Shown: positions 33,406 to 41,176 of the stretch, in pieces
Layout: every line of letters begins with the position of its first letter
How positions within the stretch are numbered: position 1 is the stretch's first letter
Assembly (NCBI GenBank): GCA_000621765.1
Contig: JHXJ01000019.1
Coordinates: 1 to 61,125 of the forward strand
From: Ruminococcaceae bacterium AB4001
GTDB taxonomy: Bacteria; Bacillota; Clostridia; Saccharofermentanales; Saccharofermentanaceae
Length of the DNA stretch: 61,125 bases
Direction: 5' to 3'
Translations under genes and position numbers: made by a program
The notes under the pieces: model-generated
Told to the model about the DNA's origin: nothing
Database searches by the model: none
What the model saw: the letters and a program-made list of their open reading frames with translations, nothing else

Positions 33406-35445
33406 TCAGTCCGAAGGTCCGGGATCATTCGAATCATCCACATCATCAGGTCCGGGAGCCGGTGCCGGAGCAGTATTTCCACCGTAAACGGCAGGGGTTT
33501 CAGACATAAGTCTCTCATACGCATCATCACTCTGCGCAGCACTGTTTACGGTATCGGCATCGTATCCTTCACCGGGATAAACGGAACTCAGGTTACCGTC
33601 AGCCTCATATATCTTTTCGAACTCGGGTCCGTCAACCGTAAGCTTATCGATAAGTCTTTTTGCAAGTCCTTCAACGACATTGCGTTTCTCGATGAGGATC
33701 CTCTTTGTTTCTTCATAGCATGAATCGATAATAGACTTGATCTCTTCATCGATCTCTGCTGCAGTCTGGTCTGAGTAGCTCTGGACCTGACCCATTGAAT
33801 ATCCGAGGAATACTTCCTCATTCTCATCACCAAACACCATGTTGCGGAACTTCTTTGAAAGGCCGTAACGTTTGATCATGTTCTTGGCAATGTTATTGCA
33901 CTGCTGCAGATCGGAAGCGGCGCCGGTAGATACCTCTCCGAGGAAAACCTCTTCAGCGGCACGTCCGCCCAATGTCATCTTGATCGTATCAAGAAGCATC
34001 TTTTCAGTATAGAAATCCGTATCCTCGATCGGTTTATAAGCGGTAAAACCGCCGGCACTTCCTGCAGGAACGATCGTAACACGGTCGACCTTCTCGAATT
34101 CTGAAGTCGCACGAAGAACAACTGCATGTCCTGCCTCATGATAGGACGTAAGTCTCTTAACCTTGTCGCTGAGCTTCTTGGAATTCTTCTGGGGACCCAT
34201 CTGGACTCTGAAAGTCGCATCAGTGATCTCCTTCATGGTGATCTCTTTCTTATTGTGGCGCGCCGCCATAAGTGCAGCTTCATTAAGAAGGTTCTCAAGA
34301 TCTGCGCCCGTGAAACCAACGGTAGACAATGCAACCTCATGGAGATCGACATCTTTTGCAAGCGGCTTCTTGCGCGCGTGTATCCTGAGGATAGCATCAC
34401 GCTCATCAGCATCAGGCATATTTACCATGATACGTCTGTCAAAACGTCCGGGACGAAGCAGAGCGGGATCGAGTACGTCGACTCTGTTCGTAGCTGCCAT
34501 TACGATAACGTTTGAAGTAACATCGAAACCGTCCATTTCAACGAGGATCTGGTTCAATGTCTGCTCACGTTCATCCTGGCCGCCGCCCAGGCCGGCACCT
34601 CTTTTACGTCCTACAGCATCGATCTCATCGATGAACACAACGGAAGGAGCTTCCTTCTTCGCATCAGAGAACAGGGATCTTACACGGGAAGCACCTACAC
34701 CTACGAGCATCTCTACGAAATCAGAACCTGAAATGTAGAAGAACTTTACTCCTGCTTCACCGGCTACCGCTCTTGCAAGCAATGTCTTACCTGTACCGGG
34801 CGCACCATAAAGGAGAACGCCCTTGGGGATCTTCGCACCGAGTTCCTGATACTTCTTCGGATTCTTCAGGAAGTCTACGATCTCATGCAGTTCCTCTTTC
34901 TCCTCAACAGAACCGGCAACATCAGAAAACCTTACTTTATCTTTATTCGGATCTGATACTCTGGCGCGGTTATTACCGAAACTGAATACGCTGTTGCCGT
35001 CCCTGCTCTGCCTTGTAATGCTGAGGAAAAGGACGATCACGATAATGAGCGAGATTGCAAACATTGCGATATTAACTACCAATGACCAGTCAAAAGGCTG
35101 TGAATAGTTATATCCCTGAATCTTACCGTCTGCTGAAGCAGCATCGAGCTTTAAGACAAAATCATCAACATACTCATAAGGGATCTCCTGAGTCAGCTCA
35201 GCTGAAAGACCGTCAGAATTCTTATAGGTTACTGTTACTATCGTTCCCTTGATCTCAACCAGGCTTACCTCATTGCTCTCATCCTCAATGATGTTCATGA
35301 GGTCTGACAGCTTGGACTTCTCCTTCTGACCGTAGTTCCCACCGAATACGATAGTGGAAAACGCTATCAGGACAATTATCATCAGGATATAGAATATAAG
35401 TCCTCCGCCTATCGGCCTGAAACTTTTCTCGTTCTTTTCTGACAC
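33406..35445 (-). CDS. ftsH: ATP-dependent zinc metalloprotease FtsH
   Basis: A 679-residue membrane AAA+ protease. Two membrane segments (about 14-34 and 121-143) flank an extracellular domain. The AAA domain has Walker A GAPGTGKT (about 214-221), Walker B FIDEIDAVGRKRG and the second region of homology ATNRVDVLDPALLRPGRFDR. The zinc site HEAGH is at 436-440. It degrades membrane and regulatory proteins. The C-terminal 20 residues are rich in Pro and Asp. It is the last gene of the rpsF-to-ftsH run. Confidence 0.97.
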   Translation of the reverse strand: MSEKNEKSFRPIGGGLIFYILMIIVLIAFSTIVFGGNYGQKEKSKLSDLMNIIEDESNEVSLVEIKGTIVTVTYKNSDGLSAELTQEIPYEYVDDFVLKLDAASADGKIQGYNYSQPFDWSLVVNIAMFAISLIIVIVLFLSITRQSRDGNSVFSFGNNRARVSDPNKDKVRFSDVAGSVEEKEELHEIVDFLKNPKKYQELGAKIPKGVLLYGAPGTGKTLLARAVAGEAGVKFFYISGSDFVEMLVGVGASRVRSLFSDAKKEAPSVVFIDEIDAVGRKRGAGLGGGQDEREQTLNQILVEMDGFDVTSNVIVMAATNRVDVLDPALLRPGRFDRRIMVNMPDADERDAILRIHARKKPLAKDVDLHEVALSTVGFTGADLENLLNEAALMAARHNKKEITMKEITDATFRVQMGPQKNSKKLSDKVKRLTSYHEAGHAVVLRATSEFEKVDRVTIVPAGSAGGFTAYKPIEDTDFYTEKMLLDTIKMTLGGRAAEEVFLGEVSTGAASDLQQCNNIAKNMIKRYGLSKKFRNMVFGDENEEVFLGYSMGQVQSYSDQTAAEIDEEIKSIIDSCYEETKRILIEKRNVVEGLAKRLIDKLTVDGPEFEKIYEADGNLSSVYPGEGYDADTVNSAAQSDDAYERLMSETPAVYGGNTAPAPAPGPDDVDDSNDPGPSD

Positions 35446-35450
35446 TTCTC

Positions 35451-35975
35451 TTATTCCTTTCTTACGATTCTCACGTCATCAAAATCTCTATATTCACCGT
35501 CAAGATCAAGACCATATCCGACTATGAATTCGTCGGGGATCGTGATCCCGTTATAATCAGGCACAAGATCATTGACTCTTCTGCTCGGCTTGTCAAAAGC
35601 CGTACATATCTTAAGTGACTTGGGTTGTCTCTCAAGGAGTTTCTCCCTGAGCAGAGCCAATGTTCTTCCGGTATCGATGATATCTTCAACGATCAGGACA
35701 TTCTTGTCTTTGATATCGTAAGACAGGTCCTTCTTGATCTTAAGTTCTCCGGTCGAAAACTCTCCGACATATGAAGACACCTGCATAAAATCTACGATAA
35801 CCGGCATTTCAAGACGTCTTACAAGATCGGCAGTGAAAATGAAAGCTCCTGTCAGGATTCCTACTACAACAAGAGGTTCACCATTATAATCGCGGTTGAG
35901 TTCGCCGCTGACGCGGTCGAGCATTTCCTCGATCTCAGAATGAGAAACCAATATCTCATCAGTATTGATATTCAT
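35451..35975 (-). CDS. hpt: Hypoxanthine phosphoribosyltransferase
   Basis: A 174-residue purine salvage enzyme (hypoxanthine or guanine plus PRPP). The PRPP-binding motif VLIVEDIIDTGRTLALL is intact, as are VVGILTGAFIFTADLVRRL and VDFMQVSSYVGEFSTGELKIKKD. The tilS-hpt-ftsH order is widely conserved in Firmicutes. It is 1 base after tilS and 5 bases before ftsH. Confidence 0.96.
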   Translation of the reverse strand: MNINTDEILVSHSEIEEMLDRVSGELNRDYNGEPLVVVGILTGAFIFTADLVRRLEMPVIVDFMQVSSYVGEFSTGELKIKKDLSYDIKDKNVLIVEDIIDTGRTLALLREKLLERQPKSLKICTAFDKPSRRVNDLVPDYNGITIPDEFIVGYGLDLDGEYRDFDDVRIVRKE

Positions 35976-35976
35976 C

Positions 35977-37533
35977 TCACTGCTTCCTTTCTATCGCAAA
36001 CATTACCAGTCTGTCAGACTTAACGTCTTCTTCCCTTTTGTCTGCAATGTATCTTTCCCGGCTTACCTCATTAGTAAATCCGAGACTGTGTCCGAACCCC
36101 GGCAGCCACAGCACATCATCATTCAGTCTTACGAAAAGGACCAGCCTTCTGGCAGATTCAGGTATCTTAAGGTCGGTCATAAGACGCTTGAGTTCTTTAC
36201 CGCCCCCGGAACCTGCTCTCCTGATATGAAGTCCTGTTCCAGCACCGTCGGAGTTGCTCAATGTGATCCTGCCTTCGCCGATCGCGGTTATAGGGCAAAA
36301 CCACAAGAAATTATTATACTCTAAATCACCCTTATTCTCAATTATCCGCGCCTTCAGTTTTAGGGCAGAATTAGGGATTTCCACCGAAAAATCGCCCTCC
36401 GGAGGGATGTCACCGAGGTCTATGACAAGGTCAATGGGACCATCAGATAATAAAAAGCCCATTTTACGTGCTATAGCACAGGCAACCTTTTCCACCCCGT
36501 TCTCTGTTGCATAAGCAAACAGATCACCGTGTCTGTAAGCTTTTCTTCCGAACGGCATATCCAAAGTCACTTCGCCTGACACATCCCTACAGGACAGCTG
36601 GGCACATTCTTTAAGATTGGTCTCCTCAAAATCTATCAGGTCACCGAATGTTTCCTGCCAAAGCAATCTGAGCACCCTGGACTTAACTGCCGGATGAAGA
36701 TCCTTTATCCCATCAGTTTTCAGCGCCGGATGGCCATCTAAAACCACACGGCTGCCGGCATACGCCCTGAATGAGAAATCACTGATAAAATCAAGGTCAT
36801 CACTTAACAGTTTATATGTCCTTGCGAGCGGAACTGACGGTTCTTCACCGTAAAGCTCAGCTATTCTCGGGAAGATATCATTGCGCCACGTGTTACGTGT
36901 CCCCATAGTCGTCAGGTTTGTCATGTCCGTGGCATATCCGATCCCGCGCTCATCAAGAAAAGCGGTCAGTTCCTTTTTATTAAGGCACAGAAGAGGTCGT
37001 ATTATCCTGCCTGATCTGCTCTTCGGATTTACCAGACCCTCAAGACCGGAACCTCTGAAGAGGTTCATCATCATGGTCTCGGCAAGATCATCCTTATGGT
37101 GGGCAACGGCTATGCGGACCTGCTTTTTGTACTTTTCTTCGAGTGCTTTTGAATACTGTTCGAAAGCTTCATATCTTAAGATCCGTCCGGCTGTCTCCTC
37201 GGAAATATGATTACTCTTTGCAAATCCGGCACAGTCAAAATCCAGGACCTTGAGCTCAATACCCATGCGCTCACACAAAGCCCTGACCTGATCAGCTTCA
37301 TCATCACAGATTCCGGGTCTTAAATGGTGATTGCAGTGGAAGGCCACGATGTCCAGGTCAATGTCTTTACGGTCTTTAAGTTCTTTAAGGATAGTGAGCA
37401 ATGCAACGGAATCAGGACCACCGGATAATCCGACAACTATTATTCCGCAATCAAACAACCCGTTATCCCCGGAAAATGCAAGGACTTTATCTAAGATCGG
37501 ATCTGTAGCGGACTCAGCCTTATCGTTTCTCAA
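35977..37533 (-). CDS. tilS: tRNA(Ile)-lysidine synthase
   Basis: A 518-residue enzyme that converts C34 of tRNA-Ile(CAU) to lysidine using ATP and lysine. The PP-loop SGGPDSVALL is near residue 37, then CNHHLRPGICDDEADQVRALC and AHHKDDLAETMMMNLFRGSGLEGL. The C-terminal TilS domain includes HIRRAGSGGGKELKRLMTDLK. It overlaps the dnaB stop by four bases (ATGA), implying coupled translation. Confidence 0.95.
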   Translation of the reverse strand: MRNDKAESATDPILDKVLAFSGDNGLFDCGIIVVGLSGGPDSVALLTILKELKDRKDIDLDIVAFHCNHHLRPGICDDEADQVRALCERMGIELKVLDFDCAGFAKSNHISEETAGRILRYEAFEQYSKALEEKYKKQVRIAVAHHKDDLAETMMMNLFRGSGLEGLVNPKSRSGRIIRPLLCLNKKELTAFLDERGIGYATDMTNLTTMGTRNTWRNDIFPRIAELYGEEPSVPLARTYKLLSDDLDFISDFSFRAYAGSRVVLDGHPALKTDGIKDLHPAVKSRVLRLLWQETFGDLIDFEETNLKECAQLSCRDVSGEVTLDMPFGRKAYRHGDLFAYATENGVEKVACAIARKMGFLLSDGPIDLVIDLGDIPPEGDFSVEIPNSALKLKARIIENKGDLEYNNFLWFCPITAIGEGRITLSNSDGAGTGLHIRRAGSGGGKELKRLMTDLKIPESARRLVLFVRLNDDVLWLPGFGHSLGFTNEVSRERYIADKREEDVKSDRLVMFAIERKQ

Positions 37534-39161
37534 ATCCCAAAACCATCCGGGAAGCTGTCATTGGCCTGGGCAAAGAATCCGTCATCACCGTCTTCGGGCG
37601 GAATGTACGCCGTGTCAGGTCCGTCAGGTTCCTCAATAGGAGCCTCATCCGTCGTTACATTGTCAAAGTCATAATTCTGGGATGCAGCATCTCCAGATAC
37701 AGTTCTGGTATACGGACTGCCGCCTTCTTCACGCGGATCTTCCTTATTCAATTCGATGAAAGTCGTCTTGCTCGGGATCCAGCAGACCGTGTCTCTTCCG
37801 GTCTTTCCGTGGCGGTTCTTGGACAAATAAATATATGCAGTCTTAGGATCATTCCTGTCTGATACAACTTGCTGCTGCCTGTCATCTTTATCAGACGGAT
37901 TCTCCTCATCATCTTTCTTCTTATAGTAATCAGGTCTGTCGATAAACATTACCGTATCGGCATCCTGCTCGATCGCACCTGAATCTCTCAGGTCCGAAAG
38001 CTGGGGTGTATGGTCATCTCTCTGCGCAGCTCCTCTGGAGAGCTGTGACAGGGCAATGATCGGAATACCGAAATCTTTAGCGAGGATCTTCAGGGATCTC
38101 GAGATTGCAGTAATCTCCTCATTACGTGATCTTCCGCCAGAACCGGGAAGCGTCATAAGCTGTAGATAGTCTACGATAACGAGCCTCGGCTTTGTCTTCG
38201 GATTCGCATTGAGCTGGGTGAGTTTGGACTTCATCGTAACCGGATTGGTATCCGAATTATCGTCAATATAGATCGGGAATTCGGACAGTTTTCCCAAAGC
38301 ATTCATTATCTGCTTTTTATCGCTTTCGTCCATCTTCCTCGAATAGATGATCTCGTTTACAGGCTTATCCATGGAAGATGACATGAGTCGCTGAGCGATC
38401 TCCTGCTTGCTCATCTCCAATGAGAATATTGCAACGGGGTTCTGGTTGGCCGCAACGTTTGCAGCCATGTTGATCGCCAGAGCTGTCTTACCCATCGCCG
38501 GACGCGCTGCAAGTATATTAAGTGATCCCGGTCTTAAGCCTCCGAGCATCTTGTCGAGCCTCTTAAAACCGAGTTTGACTTTTCCGCCGCCTTCCTCATC
38601 ACGTATCTCGTTCGTGATCTCGGTAACGGTATATTTCAGGATATCAGCCAGACCTTCAAAGCCCTTTGTCTCGCCAGGACCTTTAAGACGTGATATCTCA
38701 TTAACGGCATAATCCACCGCTTCAGATGCACGCATCTCACCGGCAAGAGTCTTTGATCTGATCTTATCAACAGCCTGGATAAGCTTGGTCCTGTCGCTTC
38801 TCTCCCTGATGGCCGTAATGTAACTCGTAAGCGCCGACTGTACAGCATTCTTATCACCGACGCGGTAGAAATATCTCTGTCCGCCGGCCTTGTCGGCAAG
38901 TCCCCTTCTCTCAAGTTCAGAAAAGACAGTGATCCTGTCTATCTGCTCGTTGGAGAGGAACATGTCGATTATCACGCCATAGATGACCCTGTTGCGGGCA
39001 TCGGTGAAGTCGCTTTCAGCGATCTTATTCTCGACTGTCTTGATAACCACTTCGTCGTTGCGCATGCAAAGAGCGAGAAGCGCCATCTCGACTTCTACCT
39101 CGCCATTGGAATCCGAACCCTGGTCGATTAGATTATTCAGATAATCAAGATCATCAGACAT
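37530..39161 (-). CDS. dnaB: Replicative DNA helicase DnaB
   Basis: A 543-residue hexameric helicase. The N-terminal domain (EVEMALLALCMRNDEV) is followed by the RecA-type domain with Walker A ARPAMGKTALA, FSLEMSKQEIAQRLM, VIVDYLQLM and KNRHGKTG. The C-terminal 75 residues are an acidic, disordered-looking extension ending FPDGFGI, longer than usual. It sits between rplI and tilS in the replication/ribosome cluster. Confidence 0.96.
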   Translation of the reverse strand: MSDDLDYLNNLIDQGSDSNGEVEVEMALLALCMRNDEVVIKTVENKIAESDFTDARNRVIYGVIIDMFLSNEQIDRITVFSELERRGLADKAGGQRYFYRVGDKNAVQSALTSYITAIRERSDRTKLIQAVDKIRSKTLAGEMRASEAVDYAVNEISRLKGPGETKGFEGLADILKYTVTEITNEIRDEEGGGKVKLGFKRLDKMLGGLRPGSLNILAARPAMGKTALAINMAANVAANQNPVAIFSLEMSKQEIAQRLMSSSMDKPVNEIIYSRKMDESDKKQIMNALGKLSEFPIYIDDNSDTNPVTMKSKLTQLNANPKTKPRLVIVDYLQLMTLPGSGGRSRNEEITAISRSLKILAKDFGIPIIALSQLSRGAAQRDDHTPQLSDLRDSGAIEQDADTVMFIDRPDYYKKKDDEENPSDKDDRQQQVVSDRNDPKTAYIYLSKNRHGKTGRDTVCWIPSKTTFIELNKEDPREEGGSPYTRTVSGDAASQNYDFDNVTTDEAPIEEPDGPDTAYIPPEDGDDGFFAQANDSFPDGFGI

Positions 39162-39168
39162 AGTCCCG

Positions 39169-39624
39169 TTAAGCCTTCCCGTTATCCGTTACGACTTCAA
39201 CATTGATATCTGCGGATACCTGCGGATGAAGCTTGATACGTGTCTTGAACAATCCCGTATTTTTGATCGGAGTGGAGATAACGACTTTCTTCTTATCTAC
39301 GTCAAAGCCTTCCTTCTTCAGGCTGTCAGAAATATCCTGTGCGGTTACGGCACCATAGAGTCTTCCGTCGGCACCGCCTCTTGCAGTTACTCTGAATACC
39401 TTACCGTCAAGGATCTTCTTTGCTTCCTGAGCTGCAAGCAGAGCCCTGCGCTCATGTTCGGCCTTTGCACCGGTCTGAAGCTTGACCTCATTAAGATTCG
39501 CGGAAGTCACTTCCTTGGCAAGTCCCTTTTTAAACAGGAAATTCCTTGCATAACCGTCGCTGACATTAACGACCTCATTAGCCTTGCCGACATTCTTTAC
39601 ATCAGAAAGAAGTATGACCTTCAT
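39169..39624 (-). CDS. rplI: 50S ribosomal protein L9
   Basis: A 151-residue protein with the L9 N-terminal domain [20 protein letters not shown] and [16 protein letters not shown], a long connecting helix and a C-terminal domain ([18 protein letters not shown]). ATG 39624 is chosen because GGAGG lies 7 bases upstream and because L9 proteins begin MKVIL; an in-frame extension to 39687 has no support. Confidence 0.96.
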   Translation of the reverse strand: MKVILLSDVKNVGKANEVVNVSDGYARNFLFKKGLAKEVTSANLNEVKLQTGAKAEHERRALLAAQEAKKILDGKVFRVTARGGADGRLYGAVTAQDISDSLKKEGFDVDKKKVVISTPIKNTGLFKTRIKLHPQVSADINVEVVTDNGKA

Positions 39625-39660
39625 ATAGTAACCTCCACGATAATCCCGCTTATTTATTAA

Positions 39661-39718
39661 AACAATCGGGCAATCACCGAAGAGCATATCACATGCCTTG
39701 GGGAATAGCCCGATCGTT
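39661..39718 (-). promoter_or_regulatory. Structured RNA element between rpsR and rplI
   Basis: AACGATCGGGC and GCCCGATTGTT (minus strand) form an outer stem enclosing an inner GCAT-gtgat-ATGC hairpin, followed by TTTAATAAATAA. It looks like a terminator or a leader of rplI-dnaB, placed in a 168-base spacer. Confidence 0.45.
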
Positions 39719-39792
39719 ATTAAACTTTATTAATTATAGCGTAGCTTCTGCGATTTTTGTTAAATCACGACTACTATTGTCCTAAAAACGGA

Positions 39793-40065
39793 TTACTGAA
39801 CCGTATAGGGCAAAACTGCAACCTGACGTGCACGCTTGATAGCTGTTGTAAGCTCACGCTGATGGATAGCGCATGTGCCTGTCATTCTCTTGGGAAGGAT
39901 CTTACCGTTCTCGGTAATATACTTCTTAAGTGTGACATCATCCATAAAATCGATTGACTCGACTTTGTTGGCACAGAAGGCGCAAACCTTTCTGCGTGTT
40001 CTTCTCTGCTTCATTCCGCCGGCAAAATCTCTACCACCGGCTCTGGGTGCTCTGTTCTCTGCCAT
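39793..40065 (-). CDS. rpsR: 30S ribosomal protein S18
   Basis: A 90-residue protein. The conserved core [21 protein letters not shown] and [19 protein letters not shown] is clear, and the cysteine-containing (zinc-type) motif is present. The basic N-terminal arm (RRTRRK) is typical. It is 22 bases downstream of ssb in the rpsF-ssb-rpsR arrangement. Confidence 0.96.
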   Translation of the reverse strand: MAENRAPRAGGRDFAGGMKQRRTRRKVCAFCANKVESIDFMDDVTLKKYITENGKILPKRMTGTCAIHQRELTTAIKRARQVAVLPYTVQ

Positions 40066-40087
40066 TTTGAGTGATCTCCTTCACAAA

Positions 40088-40591
40088 TTAAATCTCAAAG
40101 GGAAGCTCACCGGGCTGACCTTCTTCGAAACCGCCGGGTGCAGGTGCATCTATCTGCATATTGGGAGCAGTAGGCGCGCTTGCGGCGATCGAATCTGCTG
40201 AAGGCGGGTTAAAGGACTGTGTAGGTGCAGGTGCAACGGGTTCGGAACGATATGCGTCACCGCCGGGTGCTCCTGATGATTCTACAAATTCGGCCTCATC
40301 GACAACGACTTCTGTAATGAATCTCTTCTGACCGCTAGCCTGATCATCATAGCTGCGTGTCTGAATGCTTCCTACAAGGCCGATTCTGTTGCCCTTACGG
40401 AAATACTTCTGAATGAAGACTGCCGTCTGACGCCAAGCGACGCAATTGATGAAATCAGCCTGTCTCTGGCCGTTCTGATCCTTAAAGCGTCTGTCAACTG
40501 CTACTGTGAAGTTGCAGAACTGGGTCTGATTGGAAGTCAACTTGATTTCCGGGTCCTTTGTGAGTCTTCCGACTAATTCTACTTTGTTCAT
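40088..40591 (-). CDS. ssb: Single-stranded DNA-binding protein
   Basis: A 167-residue protein with the OB-fold start MNKVELVGRLTKDPEIKLTS, FTVAVDRRFKDQNGQRQADFI and CVAWRQTAVFIQKYFRKGNRIGLVG. A Pro/Ala/Ser linker leads to the tip ELPFEI, a variant of the usual DDDIPF tail that recruits partner proteins. Position between rpsF and rpsR is the conserved one. Confidence 0.96.
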   Translation of the reverse strand: MNKVELVGRLTKDPEIKLTSNQTQFCNFTVAVDRRFKDQNGQRQADFINCVAWRQTAVFIQKYFRKGNRIGLVGSIQTRSYDDQASGQKRFITEVVVDEAEFVESSGAPGGDAYRSEPVAPAPTQSFNPPSADSIAASAPTAPNMQIDAPAPGGFEEGQPGELPFEI

Positions 40592-40618
40592 TTACTGTTA
40601 CCTTCCTGTCTAAAGTGA

Positions 40619-40906
40619 TTACTCACCGACACGAACAATGAGATAACGGATAACGCCATCGGTAATCTTGAGAACACGCTCAAGTTCCTTGGGGAAATCG
40701 CTATCGGCAGTAAATACTGTCTGAACATAGTAGCCGTTCCTCTGACCTTCAATCTCGTAAGCCAACTCACGTGTTCCGATAGTGTCGAATGCATCTATCG
40801 TAGCGCCGGATTCGATCTTAGCTTTAATTGTGTCAGTAAGAGAAGCAATTCCCTCTTCACCTGCTGCGGTGCTGAGGATTGTGATCAAACGATATTGGTT
40901 TGCCAT
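40619..40906 (-). CDS. rpsF: 30S ribosomal protein S6
   Basis: A 95-residue protein with the S6 pattern YRLITILSTAAGEEGIASLTD, TIGTRELAYEIEGQRNGYYV and a final RYLIVRV. ATG 40906 is chosen because AGGAGG lies 8 bases upstream; an ATG three codons earlier overlaps that site. It is the first gene of the cluster that runs to ftsH. Confidence 0.96.
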   Translation of the reverse strand: MANQYRLITILSTAAGEEGIASLTDTIKAKIESGATIDAFDTIGTRELAYEIEGQRNGYYVQTVFTADSDFPKELERVLKITDGVIRYLIVRVGE

Positions 40907-40933
40907 GTCATTCACCTCCTTCTGGACTTTACG

Positions 40934-40976
40934 GTCCGGTCAATGCCGGACAAGGATACCGCCCATATATAAGCGG
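40934..40976 (-). ncRNA. Candidate S6:S18-type leader structure of the rpsF operon
   Basis: The leader contains CCGC/GCGG and, just upstream of the ribosome-binding site, GTCCGG-cattga-CCGGAC followed by CCGTAAAG. The S6:S18 complex is known to bind leader RNAs with a conserved CCG element in front of rpsF. The CCG here fits that idea, but I cannot check the covariance model. GGAC/GTCC also gives an alternative hairpin closer to the AGGAGG. Confidence 0.45.
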
Positions 40977-40985
40977 CATCGAGAA

Positions 40986-41014
40986 GAATAACACAGCTCA
41001 GGAACCAAAGTCAA
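40986..41014 (-). promoter_or_regulatory. Promoter of the rpsF operon
   Basis: TTGACT (41014-41009) and TTATTC (40991-40986) are 17 bases apart on the minus strand, about 80 bases upstream of rpsF. Confidence 0.5.
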
Positions 41015-41119
41015 GCATTTACCTGTTCCGAAAGCTGTTATCGCCGTTCATGTCCTGCCTAATTCTTACAAGGCAGATTCTATCAACCCGAAAATCAAAA
41101 TTCCACACTTTCAGAGCAG

Positions 41120-41157
41120 ATTGAGACTAATTTAGGGGGTGTGAGACTAGTCTCAAT
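41120..41157. terminator. Terminator-like inverted repeat after the Sua5 fusion gene
   Basis: ATTGAGACTA and TAGTCTCAAT form a 10-bp stem around an 18-base loop. The T-run is on the plus strand, so on the minus strand it is a hairpin without T-tail, 20 bases after the stop at 41177. A GAGACTAGTCTC palindrome is contained in it. Apart from this and the rpsF promoter, the 270-base gap holds nothing I recognise. Confidence 0.45.
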
Positions 41158-41176
41158 TTTTTATTGTCCCAAAAAC

